From Bradyrhizobium sp. 195 (GTDB lineage Bacteria; Pseudomonadota; Alphaproteobacteria; Rhizobiales; Xanthobacteraceae), in NCBI RefSeq assembly GCF_023101665.1, contig NZ_CP082161.1, positions 6,138,001 through 6,202,000 of the forward strand: DNA of 64,000 bases, given 5' to 3'. The translations under genes and the position numbers were made by a program. The notes beneath the pieces are model-generated. The model worked only from the letters and a program-made list of their open reading frames with translations. It had not been told where the DNA came from and did no database searches. This document shows positions 34,800 to 44,491 of the stretch, piece after piece. How positions within the stretch are numbered: the first letter of the stretch is position 1; each line of letters opens with the position of its first letter.

Positions 34800-37112
34800 A
34801 TGAATTTCATCGACAATCCCCGCAAGCTTCGCGGTTTCGAGAAGCACGTCAGGGTCGAGAAGGTCTCGCGCCGCAGTATCCTGAAGGGGCTCGGCGTCAC
34901 CGGCGGCTTCGTGCTCGCCGCGCCCGTGATGTCGCGCCAGGCGCTTGCCTATGAGACCGGTGCCGGCAAGATGCCGCATGGCGTCGTGGTCGATCCGCGC
35001 GTGTTCGTTTCGGTCGCCCCGGACGGCATCGTCACCATCGTCGGGCACCGTTCGGAAATGGGCACCGGCGTGCGCACCAGCCTGCCGCTGATCGTGGCAG
35101 AGGAGATGGAAGCCGACTGGTCCAGGGTCAAGGTGCAGCAGGCCCATGGCGACGAGGTGAAGTTCGGCAACCAGGATACCGACGGCTCGCGCAGCACGCG
35201 GCATTATCTGATGCCGATGCGCCAGATCGGCGCTTCGGCCCGCACCATGCTGGAGCAGGCCGCGGCGAAGCGCTGGGGCGTGCCGGCGACGGAGGTCAAG
35301 GCGGTCAATCACGAGGTCGTCCACAGCGCCAGCGGCCGCAAGCTCGGCTTCGGCGAGCTCGCCGCCGACGCCGCCAAGGAATCGGTACCCAGCATCGAAG
35401 GCCTCAAGCTGAAGGACCCCCGGGATTTCCGCTATCTCACCAAGGGGCAGGTCGGCATGGTCGACCTGCACGACATCACCACCGGCAAGGCGCGTTACGG
35501 CGCAGACGTGCGGCTGCCGGGCATGAAATATGCCGTGATCGCGCGCCCGCCGGTGACCGGGGGCACGCTGGTCTCGTTCGATCCGGACGCGGCACTGAAG
35601 GTCCCCGGCGTCGAGAAGGTGATGAAGGTTCAAGGCTGGCCGTGGCCGTCGAAGTTCCAGCCACTCGGCGGCGTTGCCGTGATCGCGCGCAACACCGGCG
35701 CGGCGATCAAGGGCCGCGATGCGCTGAAGCTGGTCTGGGACGACGGGGCCAACGGCAAATACGACTCGGTCGCCTACCGCAAGGAGCTCGAGGAGGCCTC
35801 GCGCAAGCCCGGCCTCGTGCTGCGCAAGGAGGGCGATGCGGATGCTGCGCTGAAGGGCGCGGACAAGGTGATCGTCGGCGAGTACTACGTCCCGCATCTT
35901 GCCCATGTCAGCATGGAGCCGCCGGTGGCGGTCGCCGACGTCAAGGGCGACAAGGCGGAGATCTGGGCGCCGGTGCAGAGCCCGGGCGGCACCCGCGAAG
36001 ACGTCGCCAAGACACTCGGCATTCCCGAAGGCAACGTCACCGTCAACGTGACGCTGCTCGGCGGCGGTTTCGGCCGCAAGTCGAAATGCGACTTTGCACT
36101 CGAGGCCGCCCTGCTGTCGAAGGAGCTCGGCGCACCGGTCAAGGTGCAGTGGACGCGGGAGGACGACATCCATCACGGCTTCCTGCACACGGTCTCGGTC
36201 GAGCGGATCGAGGCCGGCATCGACAAGAGCGGCAAGGTGATTGCCTGGCGCCACCGCAGCGTGGCGCCCAGCATCGCCTCGACCTTTGCCGCCGGCACTG
36301 TGCATCAAGCGCCGTTCGAGATCGGCATGGGCCTCGTCGACATGCCGTTCGAGATCGCCAATATCTCGTGCGAGAATCCGGAGGCCGCCGCGCATACCCG
36401 CATCGGCTGGTTCCGCTCGGTCTCGAACATTCCGCGCGCTTTCGCGGTGCAGTCGATGGTCGGCGAGATCGCGCAGGCGACAGGGCGCGACCAGAAAGAC
36501 ATGTTGCTCGAGCTGATCGGCTCGCCCCGCATCGTCAAGCCTAACGTGAAGGACCTCTGGAACTATGGCGAACCCGAGGACAGCTACCCGATCGACACCG
36601 CGCGCCTTCGCAAGGTCGTCGAACTGGTCGCCGAGAAGGGCGGATGGGGTCGTCAGGTTCCGAAGGGCCACGGTCTCGGCATTGCGGTGCACCGCAGCTT
36701 CGTCAGCTACATCGCGACCATCATCGAGGTGGCCGTCGACGACAAGGGCAAGCTGACGGTGCCGAGGGTCGACACGGCGATCGACTGCGGCACCTATGTC
36801 AACCCGGAACGCATCGCCTCGCAGATCGAGGGCGCCGCGATCATGGGGCTGAGCCTCGCCAAATACGGCGAGATCAGCTTCAAGGACGGCAAGGTGCAGC
36901 AGAAGAATTTTGACGACTTCCAGGTCGTCAGGATCGACGAATCTCCTGTCGTGACCAACGTCTACATCGTGCCGCCCGGGCCCGACACGCCGCCCAGCGG
37001 CGTCGGCGAGCCCGGCGTGCCGCCATTCGCGCCGGCGCTGATCAACGCGATCTTCGCCGCGACGGGAAAACGTATCCGCTCGCTACCGATCGGCAAGCAA
37101 TTGGAGGCCTGA
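34800..37112 (+). CDS. iorB: IorB-type molybdopterin-binding subunit (aldehyde/N-heterocycle oxidoreductase)
   Basis: This 770-residue large subunit has an N-terminal twin-arginine signal (VSRRSILKGLG, cleaved near ALAYE), so the enzyme appears exported with the small subunit. Molybdopterin-binding segments include GHRSEMGTGVRTSLPLIVAEEM, GGGFGRKSKCDFALEAA and GVGEPGVPP, where Glu is the conserved catalytic base. It matches the IorB arrangement rather than xanthine dehydrogenase. It is co-transcribed with the [2Fe-2S] subunit and its electron acceptor is probably a periplasmic cytochrome. The substrate is not readable from sequence. Confidence 0.9.
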   Translation: MNFIDNPRKLRGFEKHVRVEKVSRRSILKGLGVTGGFVLAAPVMSRQALAYETGAGKMPHGVVVDPRVFVSVAPDGIVTIVGHRSEMGTGVRTSLPLIVAEEMEADWSRVKVQQAHGDEVKFGNQDTDGSRSTRHYLMPMRQIGASARTMLEQAAAKRWGVPATEVKAVNHEVVHSASGRKLGFGELAADAAKESVPSIEGLKLKDPRDFRYLTKGQVGMVDLHDITTGKARYGADVRLPGMKYAVIARPPVTGGTLVSFDPDAALKVPGVEKVMKVQGWPWPSKFQPLGGVAVIARNTGAAIKGRDALKLVWDDGANGKYDSVAYRKELEEASRKPGLVLRKEGDADAALKGADKVIVGEYYVPHLAHVSMEPPVAVADVKGDKAEIWAPVQSPGGTREDVAKTLGIPEGNVTVNVTLLGGGFGRKSKCDFALEAALLSKELGAPVKVQWTREDDIHHGFLHTVSVERIEAGIDKSGKVIAWRHRSVAPSIASTFAAGTVHQAPFEIGMGLVDMPFEIANISCENPEAAAHTRIGWFRSVSNIPRAFAVQSMVGEIAQATGRDQKDMLLELIGSPRIVKPNVKDLWNYGEPEDSYPIDTARLRKVVELVAEKGGWGRQVPKGHGLGIAVHRSFVSYIATIIEVAVDDKGKLTVPRVDTAIDCGTYVNPERIASQIEGAAIMGLSLAKYGEISFKDGKVQQKNFDDFQVVRIDESPVVTNVYIVPPGPDTPPSGVGEPGVPPFAPALINAIFAATGKRIRSLPIGKQLEA

Positions 37113-37166
37113 GTCGGAACACAAGCGGTCTCCCGCCGTTTCCATCGATCTGACAGGAGCAGATCG

Positions 37167-37427
37167 ATGACCAACATTTCCAGGGCGCTCGCAGTCTCGC
37201 TGTCGAGCGCCTTTCTTTTGACAGCCGCGGCGGGCGCATTCGCCCAGAGCAATACGACGCCGCCGACAACGGCGACGCGCCCCACCGCGCCGGACCAGAA
37301 CTCGCTTCCCAACGCCAACGCCCCACCCGCCTCGACCACGCAGACCACCGGGCAGCACAATCCGGATCCCAAGATTCGCGAGATGAACCAGAAGGAAAAG
37401 GACAAGGTCGACCGTCAGGGGAAGTGA
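37167..37427 (+). CDS. Small exported Pro/Thr/Asn-rich protein
   Basis: This 86-residue protein has a signal peptide ending near AFAQS and a disordered Pro-, Thr- and Asn-rich mature part (NTTPPTTATRPTAPDQNS). It ends in a charged tail (MNQKEKDKVDRQGK). AGGAGCAGATCG precedes the ATG. No fold or function is recognised. It follows iorB by 54 bases and may be co-transcribed. Confidence 0.62.
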   Translation: MTNISRALAVSLSSAFLLTAAAGAFAQSNTTPPTTATRPTAPDQNSLPNANAPPASTTQTTGQHNPDPKIREMNQKEKDKVDRQGK

Positions 37428-37479
37428 GCCCTTGAGTGCACCATCATGGTGACCGCCGTCGGCGGTGCGCATTGATGTG

Positions 37480-37635
37480 CCCTCTCCCCTTGTGGGAGAG
37501 GGCAGCGACGCTGGTCGTCACAACCTCGTTTGGGTGAGGGGTTTGTCTTCGCGAGTCATGGGCAATATGGTGCGCGGATAGAACCCCTCATCCGGCGGTT
37601 CGCGCCACCTTCTCCCACAAGAGGAGAAGGGAGGA
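37480..37635. repeat. Palindromic intergenic repeat (CTCCCCTTGTGGGAGAG family)
   Basis: The arms CCCTCTCCCCTTGTGGGAG and CTTCTCCCACAAGAGGAGAAG enclose inner GGTGAGGGGTTTG and AACCCCTCATCC arms. It is the same family as 5546-5698 and lies between converging genes. Confidence 0.85.
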
Positions 37636-37738
37636 GAGTGCGCGCTCGGCACATCCACAGCAAAAATGCGGCGGACGTTGCCATCCGCCGCATTCGCCAC
37701 CCCCCTGCTGCTCCGCTTCTTTCGATCCGCCCGCGGAG

Positions 37739-39478
37739 CTACTTCTTCAGCGCGAACACCCAGATGACGCCGCCTTGCGGCACGTTGGCTTCGATCCCGA
37801 TGTTGTTGGTCACCAGCGCATCCTGGATGCGCTGCGCGTCCACGCCCCATCCCGACTGGATCGCGATGTACTGCGTGCCGTCGATCTCATAGGACACCGG
37901 CATGCCCATGATGCCGGAGTTGGTCTTCTGCTCCCAAAGGAGTTCGCCGCTCTTGGCATTGAAGGCCCGGAAGTTGCGGTCATTGGTGCCACCGACGAAG
38001 ATGAGATCGCCCGCGGTCGCCGTCACCGAACCGAACAGCTGCGATTTCGGGAAGTTGTGCTGCCACACCTTCTTTCCCGTCGCGGGATCCCAGGCCTGCA
38101 GTTCGCCGAAGTGATCCGCGCCCGGCTTTGTCTTCAGCCCGATGTCCTCCGGCTTGGTGCCAAGCCAGAGCTCGCCTGGCTTGAGCGCGACTTTCTCGCC
38201 GGTGAACCCGCCACAGAAATTCTCGTTGGCGGGAACGTAGACGAGGCCTGTCTTCTGGCTGTAGGCCGCCGACGGCCAGTCCTTGCCGCCCCACAGCGAC
38301 GGACAGAACTCGACGCGCTTGCCGATCACCGGCTTGTGCGCGGGGTCGACGATCGGCTTGCCGCTCTCGGGTTCGATCCCCTTCCAGACGTCGGTGGAAA
38401 CGAACGGCCAGCCGGCGACATAGTTGATCTTGGTCGGCGTGCGTTCGAGTATCCAGAAGATCGCGTCGCGGCCAGGATGGACCAGGCTCTTGATGTTGCG
38501 GCCGTCGCGTTGCAGGTCGATCAGCATCGGCGCGTCGACCTCGTCCCAGTCCCAGGAATCGTTCTGGTGATACTGGTGATAGGTCTTGATCTTGCCGGTG
38601 TTGGGATCGAGCGCAAGCACCGAGGAAGTGTAGAGATTGTCGCCGGGATGGGTCTCGCCGGGCCATGGCGCAGCGTTGCCGACGCCCCAATAGATCGTCT
38701 TGGTTTCCTTGTCGTAATTGCCGGTCATCCAGGCCGAGCCGCCGCCGTTCTTCCAGTCGTCGCCCTGCCAGGTGTCGTGGCCCGGCTCGCCTTCGCCCGG
38801 AATGGTGAAGGTTCGCCACAGCTCCTTGCCGTCCTTGGCGTCATAGGCGGCAATATAGCCGCGCACGCCGAACTCGCCGCCCGAGCCGCCGACGATGACC
38901 TTGCCGTCGACGATCAGCGGCATCAGGGTCATGTACTGCCCCTTCTTGTAGTCCTGCACCTTGGTGTCCCACACCACCTTGCCGGTCTTGGCATCGAGCG
39001 CGACGACGTGGTCGTCCGTGGTGGCGAGATAGAGCTTGTCCTCCCAGAGGCCGACGCCGCGGCTGGTCGGATGCAGCTGGAACAGATCGTCGGGAAGCTG
39101 CCGCTTGTAGCGCCAGTATTCGTCGCCGGTCTTGGCATTGAGAGCGATCACCTGCCCCATCGGGGTCGCCACGAACATCACGCCGTTGTTGACGATCGGC
39201 GGCGCCTCGTGGCCTTCGACGACGCCGGTGGCAAAGGTCCAGACCGGCGTGAGGTTCTTCACGTTGGAGGTGTTGATCTGGTCGAGCGGGCTGTAGCCGT
39301 GCCCGTCATAAGTGCGCCGATAGAGCATCCAGTTGCTTGGCTCCGGATTCTCCAGCCGCTGCGCGGTGACCGGTGCGTAATTCTCGATCGGGCCCGACAC
39401 GGCGGCGGTCGAAACGAGGCAGGTGAAGGCGACAAAGCCGGACAGTAACCATTGCTTCCTGGTCATGGACGTTTTCAT
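37739..39478 (-). CDS. PQQ-dependent dehydrogenase with lanthanide signature but no vicinal disulfide
   Basis: This 579-residue exported quinoprotein has the eight-bladed propeller and PQQ ligands of the methanol/ethanol family. Metal ligands are Glu202 (GGEFGV), Asn268 (GVGNAAP), catalytic Asp310 and Asp312 (WDWDEVD), so the lanthanide Asp is present. The vicinal Cys-Cys ring that normally sits over PQQ is replaced by LHPTSRG (His136, Pro137). This marks a separate, less studied quinoprotein subgroup, and electron transfer and substrate may differ. It is followed after about 118 bases upstream by a Rieske gene on minus, possibly its redox partner. The final IWVFALKK tail is normal. Confidence 0.88.
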   Translation of the reverse strand: MKTSMTRKQWLLSGFVAFTCLVSTAAVSGPIENYAPVTAQRLENPEPSNWMLYRRTYDGHGYSPLDQINTSNVKNLTPVWTFATGVVEGHEAPPIVNNGVMFVATPMGQVIALNAKTGDEYWRYKRQLPDDLFQLHPTSRGVGLWEDKLYLATTDDHVVALDAKTGKVVWDTKVQDYKKGQYMTLMPLIVDGKVIVGGSGGEFGVRGYIAAYDAKDGKELWRTFTIPGEGEPGHDTWQGDDWKNGGGSAWMTGNYDKETKTIYWGVGNAAPWPGETHPGDNLYTSSVLALDPNTGKIKTYHQYHQNDSWDWDEVDAPMLIDLQRDGRNIKSLVHPGRDAIFWILERTPTKINYVAGWPFVSTDVWKGIEPESGKPIVDPAHKPVIGKRVEFCPSLWGGKDWPSAAYSQKTGLVYVPANENFCGGFTGEKVALKPGELWLGTKPEDIGLKTKPGADHFGELQAWDPATGKKVWQHNFPKSQLFGSVTATAGDLIFVGGTNDRNFRAFNAKSGELLWEQKTNSGIMGMPVSYEIDGTQYIAIQSGWGVDAQRIQDALVTNNIGIEANVPQGGVIWVFALKK

Positions 39479-39596
39479 GGACGTTCCCCTTTTTCATCCG
39501 TTTGAATTCTTGTGTTGAATTCTTGTCGTTCGTCCCGCCGTCCGCCCATCGGCGGATGCGGCCTCTCGTGACGCGGGCGCGGGCCCGCACTGTCCA

Positions 39597-40247
39597 TCAT
39601 CCCGGCTGCGCGCCACCTACCTTTCCGATGAAGTTGCCGGCGACGCTGAGCGAGTCGTCAGCGAGCGCCAGCGGCAGCGCCGCGAGCCGTCGCGGTGCCG
39701 GTCCGAACACGACCTGTGCGCCCGCACGAGGATCGTATTCGGAGTTGTGACACATGCACTTGAACACCTCCTTGTCGCCGACATCGCTCTTGACCCAGGC
39801 GGTGACGGGACAGCCGGCATGAGCGCAGATCGCCGAATAGGCGATGATGCCGTCGACGGCGCGCGCGCGGGTCTTCTCGTCGAGTTCGGCGGGATCCAGC
39901 CTGATAATCAGGATCTCGTTGAGTCGGGAGGCACTGCGCACCACCGATGTCTTGGGATCCTTCGGCCAGGCATGCACCGGCGGTCCGCCAGCGGGCAGGT
40001 CGGCCGCGGTGACGAGCTTTCCCTCCTTGTCGCCTCCGGAGAAGACGAGCACATCGCCTTTCTGGGGTCGTTCGTCGGAGCCGGGCGCATCATCATCCGC
40101 CCGCGCATGCGCACAGCCGAGGCAGGCAGTGGTGGCAAGCGCACCGAGCAGCACAGTTCGCCGCGTCTGCTCGGTGCACGCGTCGGCGTTTGGCTCCGTG
40201 GAGTTCTCGGATGATGAGGAGTCGGTCGTGAATGATGCGCGGGACAT
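39597..40247 (-). CDS. Exported Rieske [2Fe-2S] protein
   Basis: This 216-residue protein has a twin-arginine signal (QTRRTVLLGALATTACLG). Its C-terminal Rieske domain has CAHAGC (Cys141, His143, disulfide Cys146) and CMCHNS (Cys164, disulfide Cys166, His167). It resembles bc1-type and arsenite-oxidase-type Rieske proteins in layout but is not part of a bc1 operon. It lies upstream of, and on the same strand as, the unusual PQQ dehydrogenase. A quinoprotein-to-Rieske electron path is therefore possible, though no cytochrome is between them. ATG 40247 is preferred to 40283. Confidence 0.88.
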   Translation of the reverse strand: MSRASFTTDSSSSENSTEPNADACTEQTRRTVLLGALATTACLGCAHARADDDAPGSDERPQKGDVLVFSGGDKEGKLVTAADLPAGGPPVHAWPKDPKTSVVRSASRLNEILIIRLDPAELDEKTRARAVDGIIAYSAICAHAGCPVTAWVKSDVGDKEVFKCMCHNSEYDPRAGAQVVFGPAPRRLAALPLALADDSLSVAGNFIGKVGGAQPG

Positions 40248-40510
40248 GTCCACAAGCAGGCGCTGGAACTCTGCCGAAAACAAGGCGAAGAATTGGCGCC
40301 GCAGTGCATCAATATGGCTTCACTCGCGTTGATTGAACGAGAATGAACGCATTCAAACGCGTTTTCGCAAAATCAACGGCACGCCGCGCGATCGGCATGA
40401 TGATTTTGCAGATCAGACCGATGATGTCGGAATTGGTGCGGCGCGCTATCGCTCGCGCGGCGCAAACGCAGCGCGACATGCTTGAACACTCTGCAGGCAG
40501 TCGGTCGTCG

Positions 40511-40975
40511 TCAGGACCTGAGCACGTGGCGCGGCGCGGCGATAGAACCAGCGACGGTCGCCGATGCCATTTCAAAACTGTCGGCGATGCGACGCGCCTT
40601 GTCGATGAACAGCGCAGCCGCCGGCGGTGGGCAGACCTCGCGCGCGGTCTGCTCGAACAGATCGAGCCAGCGGTCGAAATGATCGCCGACCAGACTCAGC
40701 GGCAGATGCGCCCGCATCGGCGAGCCGTGATAGCGGCCGCTCATCAGCACGACCGAAGACCAGAAGTCCTTGAGCTTGGCGAGATGCTCGTCCCAGTTCT
40801 GCACGACCCCAAACACCGGGCCCAGCTTTGCATCTTCGCGCACGCGCCCGTAGAAGCGGGTGACGAGTTCCCCGATCATCTCCTCGGTGATCCCGGTGCG
40901 CTCGATCGCATCCTGGGTCAACAGGTTCCGCCGCGCGGCCGCCGCCTCGCGCTCGGCCTTCAGTCGATCCGACAT
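40511..40975 (-). CDS. Group III truncated haemoglobin
   Basis: This 154-residue globin has the truncated 2/2 pattern of group III: ITEEMIGELVTRFYGRVRED, FGVVQNWDEHLAKLKDFWSSVVL, YHGSPMRAHLPL with the proximal His, and HFDRWLDLFEQTAREV. It may bind oxygen or nitric oxide. Such proteins are sometimes misannotated as TatC because of local gene order in other genomes. Start 40975 is preferred to 41023, which would add 16 residues. Its relation to the methanol island is unknown. Confidence 0.88.
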   Translation of the reverse strand: MSDRLKAEREAAAARRNLLTQDAIERTGITEEMIGELVTRFYGRVREDAKLGPVFGVVQNWDEHLAKLKDFWSSVVLMSGRYHGSPMRAHLPLSLVGDHFDRWLDLFEQTAREVCPPPAAALFIDKARRIADSFEMASATVAGSIAAPRHVLRS

Positions 40976-41120
40976 ATCCTTCGAAATCCGTTCCGTTGTT
41001 CCCGCGGGCCGCCCGTTCGACATTGTCGGGCCAATCGCGCGCGGCGTCTTTGTCGCAGCGCAAAGTGCGGGATGGAGCGGCGGGCATTTCGAGCCCGTCC
41101 GCTTGCACCTTGATCAGTAT

Positions 41121-41212
41121 CGTAGGGTGGGCAAAGGCGCACTTGCGCCGTGCCCACCATCAGTCCAATGCGGCAACAGAAGGTGGGCACGCTTCGCTTT
41201 GCCCACCCTACG
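41121..41212. repeat. Palindromic intergenic repeat (CGTAGGGTGGGCAAAG family)
   Basis: CGTAGGGTGGGCAAAGGCGC pairs with GCTTCGCTTTGCCCACCCTACG. It separates the globin and 3-hydroxybutyryl-CoA dehydrogenase genes. A related copy is at 62886-63030. Confidence 0.85.
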
Positions 41213-41244
41213 GCACTGCGGGTCCTTAGCACCCGGTTCCGTGG

Positions 41245-42096
<852 letters not shown>

Positions 42097-42496
42097 TGCC
42101 TCATATCCTTCATCCTAGCGGCCCGCGCCGGCACGGCACGGCCCTTGTTCCTGTACCAGGGTCTAGCACCGCCACCGGGCGGCTGCGACCTGGATCCTGC
42201 CCCTTCCTTAAAGCATCCATGGCCGGAATAAAGCCGCCTTTCAGTCGCGAAACGGCATGAATCTGGCGACCTGGCAGGCGGTCCGCCCTCGAAATTTGGG
42301 CGGCAGCTTCCTGCCCGGCGCCTGGCGGGCGGCTGGGTCCGGCACGGATCACCCTCGATTTACATCAATCGGATGATGCGGGCGCAGGCGGACGGTGTGC
42401 TGTAACCGATGCGCAATGGGCCATCGCGAACGCCTCGCGATGCAATTGTGACATGGACCACATCGGCTTCGTGCCCGACCTGTTAGCTTTGCGCAG
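42097..42496. other. 400-base intergenic region, no gene seen
   Basis: The region between divergent hbdA and the pstS-like gene carries no convincing open frame, repeat or hairpin that I can support. It presumably contains both promoters. Confidence 0.5.
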
Positions 42497-43553
42497 ATGA
42501 AAAAACATATTGGACTACCAATCATCCTCACCGCTCTGCTCGTCACCACGCAAAGTCTGGCGGCCGAGATCAAAGGAGCCGGCTCAACCTTCGTCTCGCC
42601 CGTGATGGCGAAATGGACCGACGCCTACAGGGCGAAGACGGGCAACGCCGTCAGCTATCAAGCGGTCGGCTCGAGCATCGGCATCGGCTTGATCAAGAAA
42701 GAGGCCGTCGATTTCGGCGCAAGCGACATGCCGCTCGATCCCAAGGAGTTGGACAAGCTCGGCCTGATGCAATTCCCGATCGTGATCGGGGGCGTCGTGC
42801 CGGTGGTCAATATCGACGGCATCAAGCCCGGCCAGATCCGCTTCACCGGGCAGGTGCTCGCGGACATCTATCTCGGCAGGATCAAATCCTGGAACGATAC
42901 GGCGATCCACGCGATCAATCCGGGCATCAGCTTGCCGAACGTGCCGATCACGGTGATCCATCGCATCGACGGCTCAGGCACGACGTTCAACTGGTCGAAT
43001 TATCTCTCGAAGGTCAGCCCGCAATGGAGGGCAAGCGTGGGCGAAGGCACCTCCGTCGAGTGGCCCGCTTGGCCTCGGCGGCAAGGGCAATGACGGCGTC
43101 GCCTCGCTCGTCAGTCTTATTCCCGGCGCGATCGGCTATCTCGAATATACCTACGCGCTGCAACGGCTCGACCGGATTTCCTTCGGAATCGTGCAGAACA
43201 GCGCCGGCAATTTCGTCGTCCCCGACGCCGCGTCTTTCCAGGCCGCGGCCTCCAGCGCGGACTGGAAGGCGGAGAAGGATTTCCACCTCGTGCTCACCAA
43301 CGCGCTTGGTGAAGACGCCTATCCGATCACGGCGACGACCTTCGTGCTGATGCCGAAGAGCCCTAGATATCCGGAGCGCTCCGCAGCCGCCATCGACTTC
43401 GTCCGCTGGTCGCTGGAGAACGGCAAGTCCCAGGCCGAGACGCTCAACTACGTCCCGCTCCCGCCTGCCTTGATCGACCAGGTCGAACGCTATTGGCGGG
43501 AGAGCATTGGGGCAGCCTCGACGGTTTCGGCATCGGCAAGCGCCAAACGCTGA
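42497..43553 (+). pseudogene. pstS: PstS-like phosphate-binding protein interrupted by a frameshift
   Basis: The first frame (42497 to about 43066) encodes a signal peptide and IKGAGSTFVSPVMAKWTDAY, later SGTTFNWSNYLSKVSP and ends EWP before going out of frame. The continuation (LGLGGKGNDGVASLVSLIPG, then GYLEYTYALQRLD and on to 43553) is in another frame. One extra base in GCTT at 43067-43070 explains the shift, because PstS proteins here read WP-x-G-x-G-x-KGN. The gene is otherwise complete. It is either a recent pseudogene or a sequence error. No pstCAB genes are adjacent. Confidence 0.85.
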
Positions 43554-43792
43554 GGCCGAACGCGACCCGGCGAAATCCGGTTTCAAAATCGCTCCATGTG
43601 AGTATTCTGTGATCGGCGTGACGCCGGGAAACCCCTTCCTAGCGGCAGGCGAAGCCACAAGGTGCCTGCGGAACGCGACCGCGCGGCTGCTTTGCACCAG
43701 GATCCTCGCAGGGAATTTTACGTGAAACGCCTTCGCAGTCCCGACCCCGACGCCCCCGAGGCACTCCGGCTGGCGCCGACGTCCAGACTCGG

Positions 43793-44491
43793 ATGAACGA
43801 CTTCGCGCAATCCATCGCTGCCGCCTTCACGCTCATCGGCGCAGCCGACGCCGAGCTGCTCGGCATCGTCGGCCTCTCGGTGCGTGTCAGCCTGACCGCA
43901 AGCTTCATCGCGCTCATGATCGGTGCGCCGCTCGGGGCCATGCTCGCGATCACCCGTTTCCGGGGGCGGCAGGTCATCATCGTGCTGACCAATGCACTGC
44001 TTGGCCTTCCGCCGGTCGTGGTCGGGCTCGCGCTCTATCTTCTGCTGTCGCGGTCCGGCCCGCTCGGGGTGGCCGGACTGTTGTTCACCCCGGCCGCCAT
44101 GGTGATCGCGCAGACGCTGCTGGCGACCCCGATCGTGGTGGCGCTGGTGCACCGGCCCGCGAGCCTGCTGTGGGCGGAGTATGGCGATCTGGCCCGGATC
44201 GACGGCCTTTCGGCCTTCCGCAGCATGGCGCTTCTGTTCGCGCTCGGCCGGACCTCGCTGCTGACGGCGTTTCTCGCGGCATTCGGGCGCGCCATCGCCG
44301 AGGTCGGCGCCATCATCATCGTCGGCGGCAACATCCGCGGCTTCACGCGCACGATGACTACCGCGATCGCGCTGGAGACCAGCAAGGGCGACCTGCCGCT
44401 GGCGCTCGGGCTCGGGCTGATTCTGCTTGCGCTTAGCGTGGCGGTGTCGACCGTCGCCTTCCTGCTAGTGGGACGCGTTGGGGAAAAATAG
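43793..44491 (+). CDS. tupB: Tungstate ABC transporter permease TupB-like
   Basis: This 232-residue permease has about five or six membrane helices and a cytoplasmic EAA-type loop (YGDLARIDGLSAFRSMALLFALG). It has the TupB pattern with LGLPPVVVGLALYLLLSRSGPLG and GRAIAEVGAIIIVGGNIRGFTRTM. It is not in a tandem with a binding protein; instead the tungstate-binding gene lies on the opposite strand, and their 3' ends overlap by 27 bases. No ATPase gene (tupC) is nearby. Confidence 0.87.
   Translation: MNDFAQSIAAAFTLIGAADAELLGIVGLSVRVSLTASFIALMIGAPLGAMLAITRFRGRQVIIVLTNALLGLPPVVVGLALYLLLSRSGPLGVAGLLFTPAAMVIAQTLLATPIVVALVHRPASLLWAEYGDLARIDGLSAFRSMALLFALGRTSLLTAFLAAFGRAIAEVGAIIIVGGNIRGFTRTMTTAIALETSKGDLPLALGLGLILLALSVAVSTVAFLLVGRVGEK

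Noticed and set aside
40511..40975. TatC annotation for the globin
   Set aside because: There are no membrane helices. The sequence has the group III truncated globin pattern.
40343..41113. Plus-strand open frame opposite the globin
   Set aside because: It is a shadow frame with no recognisable domain, running across the globin gene.
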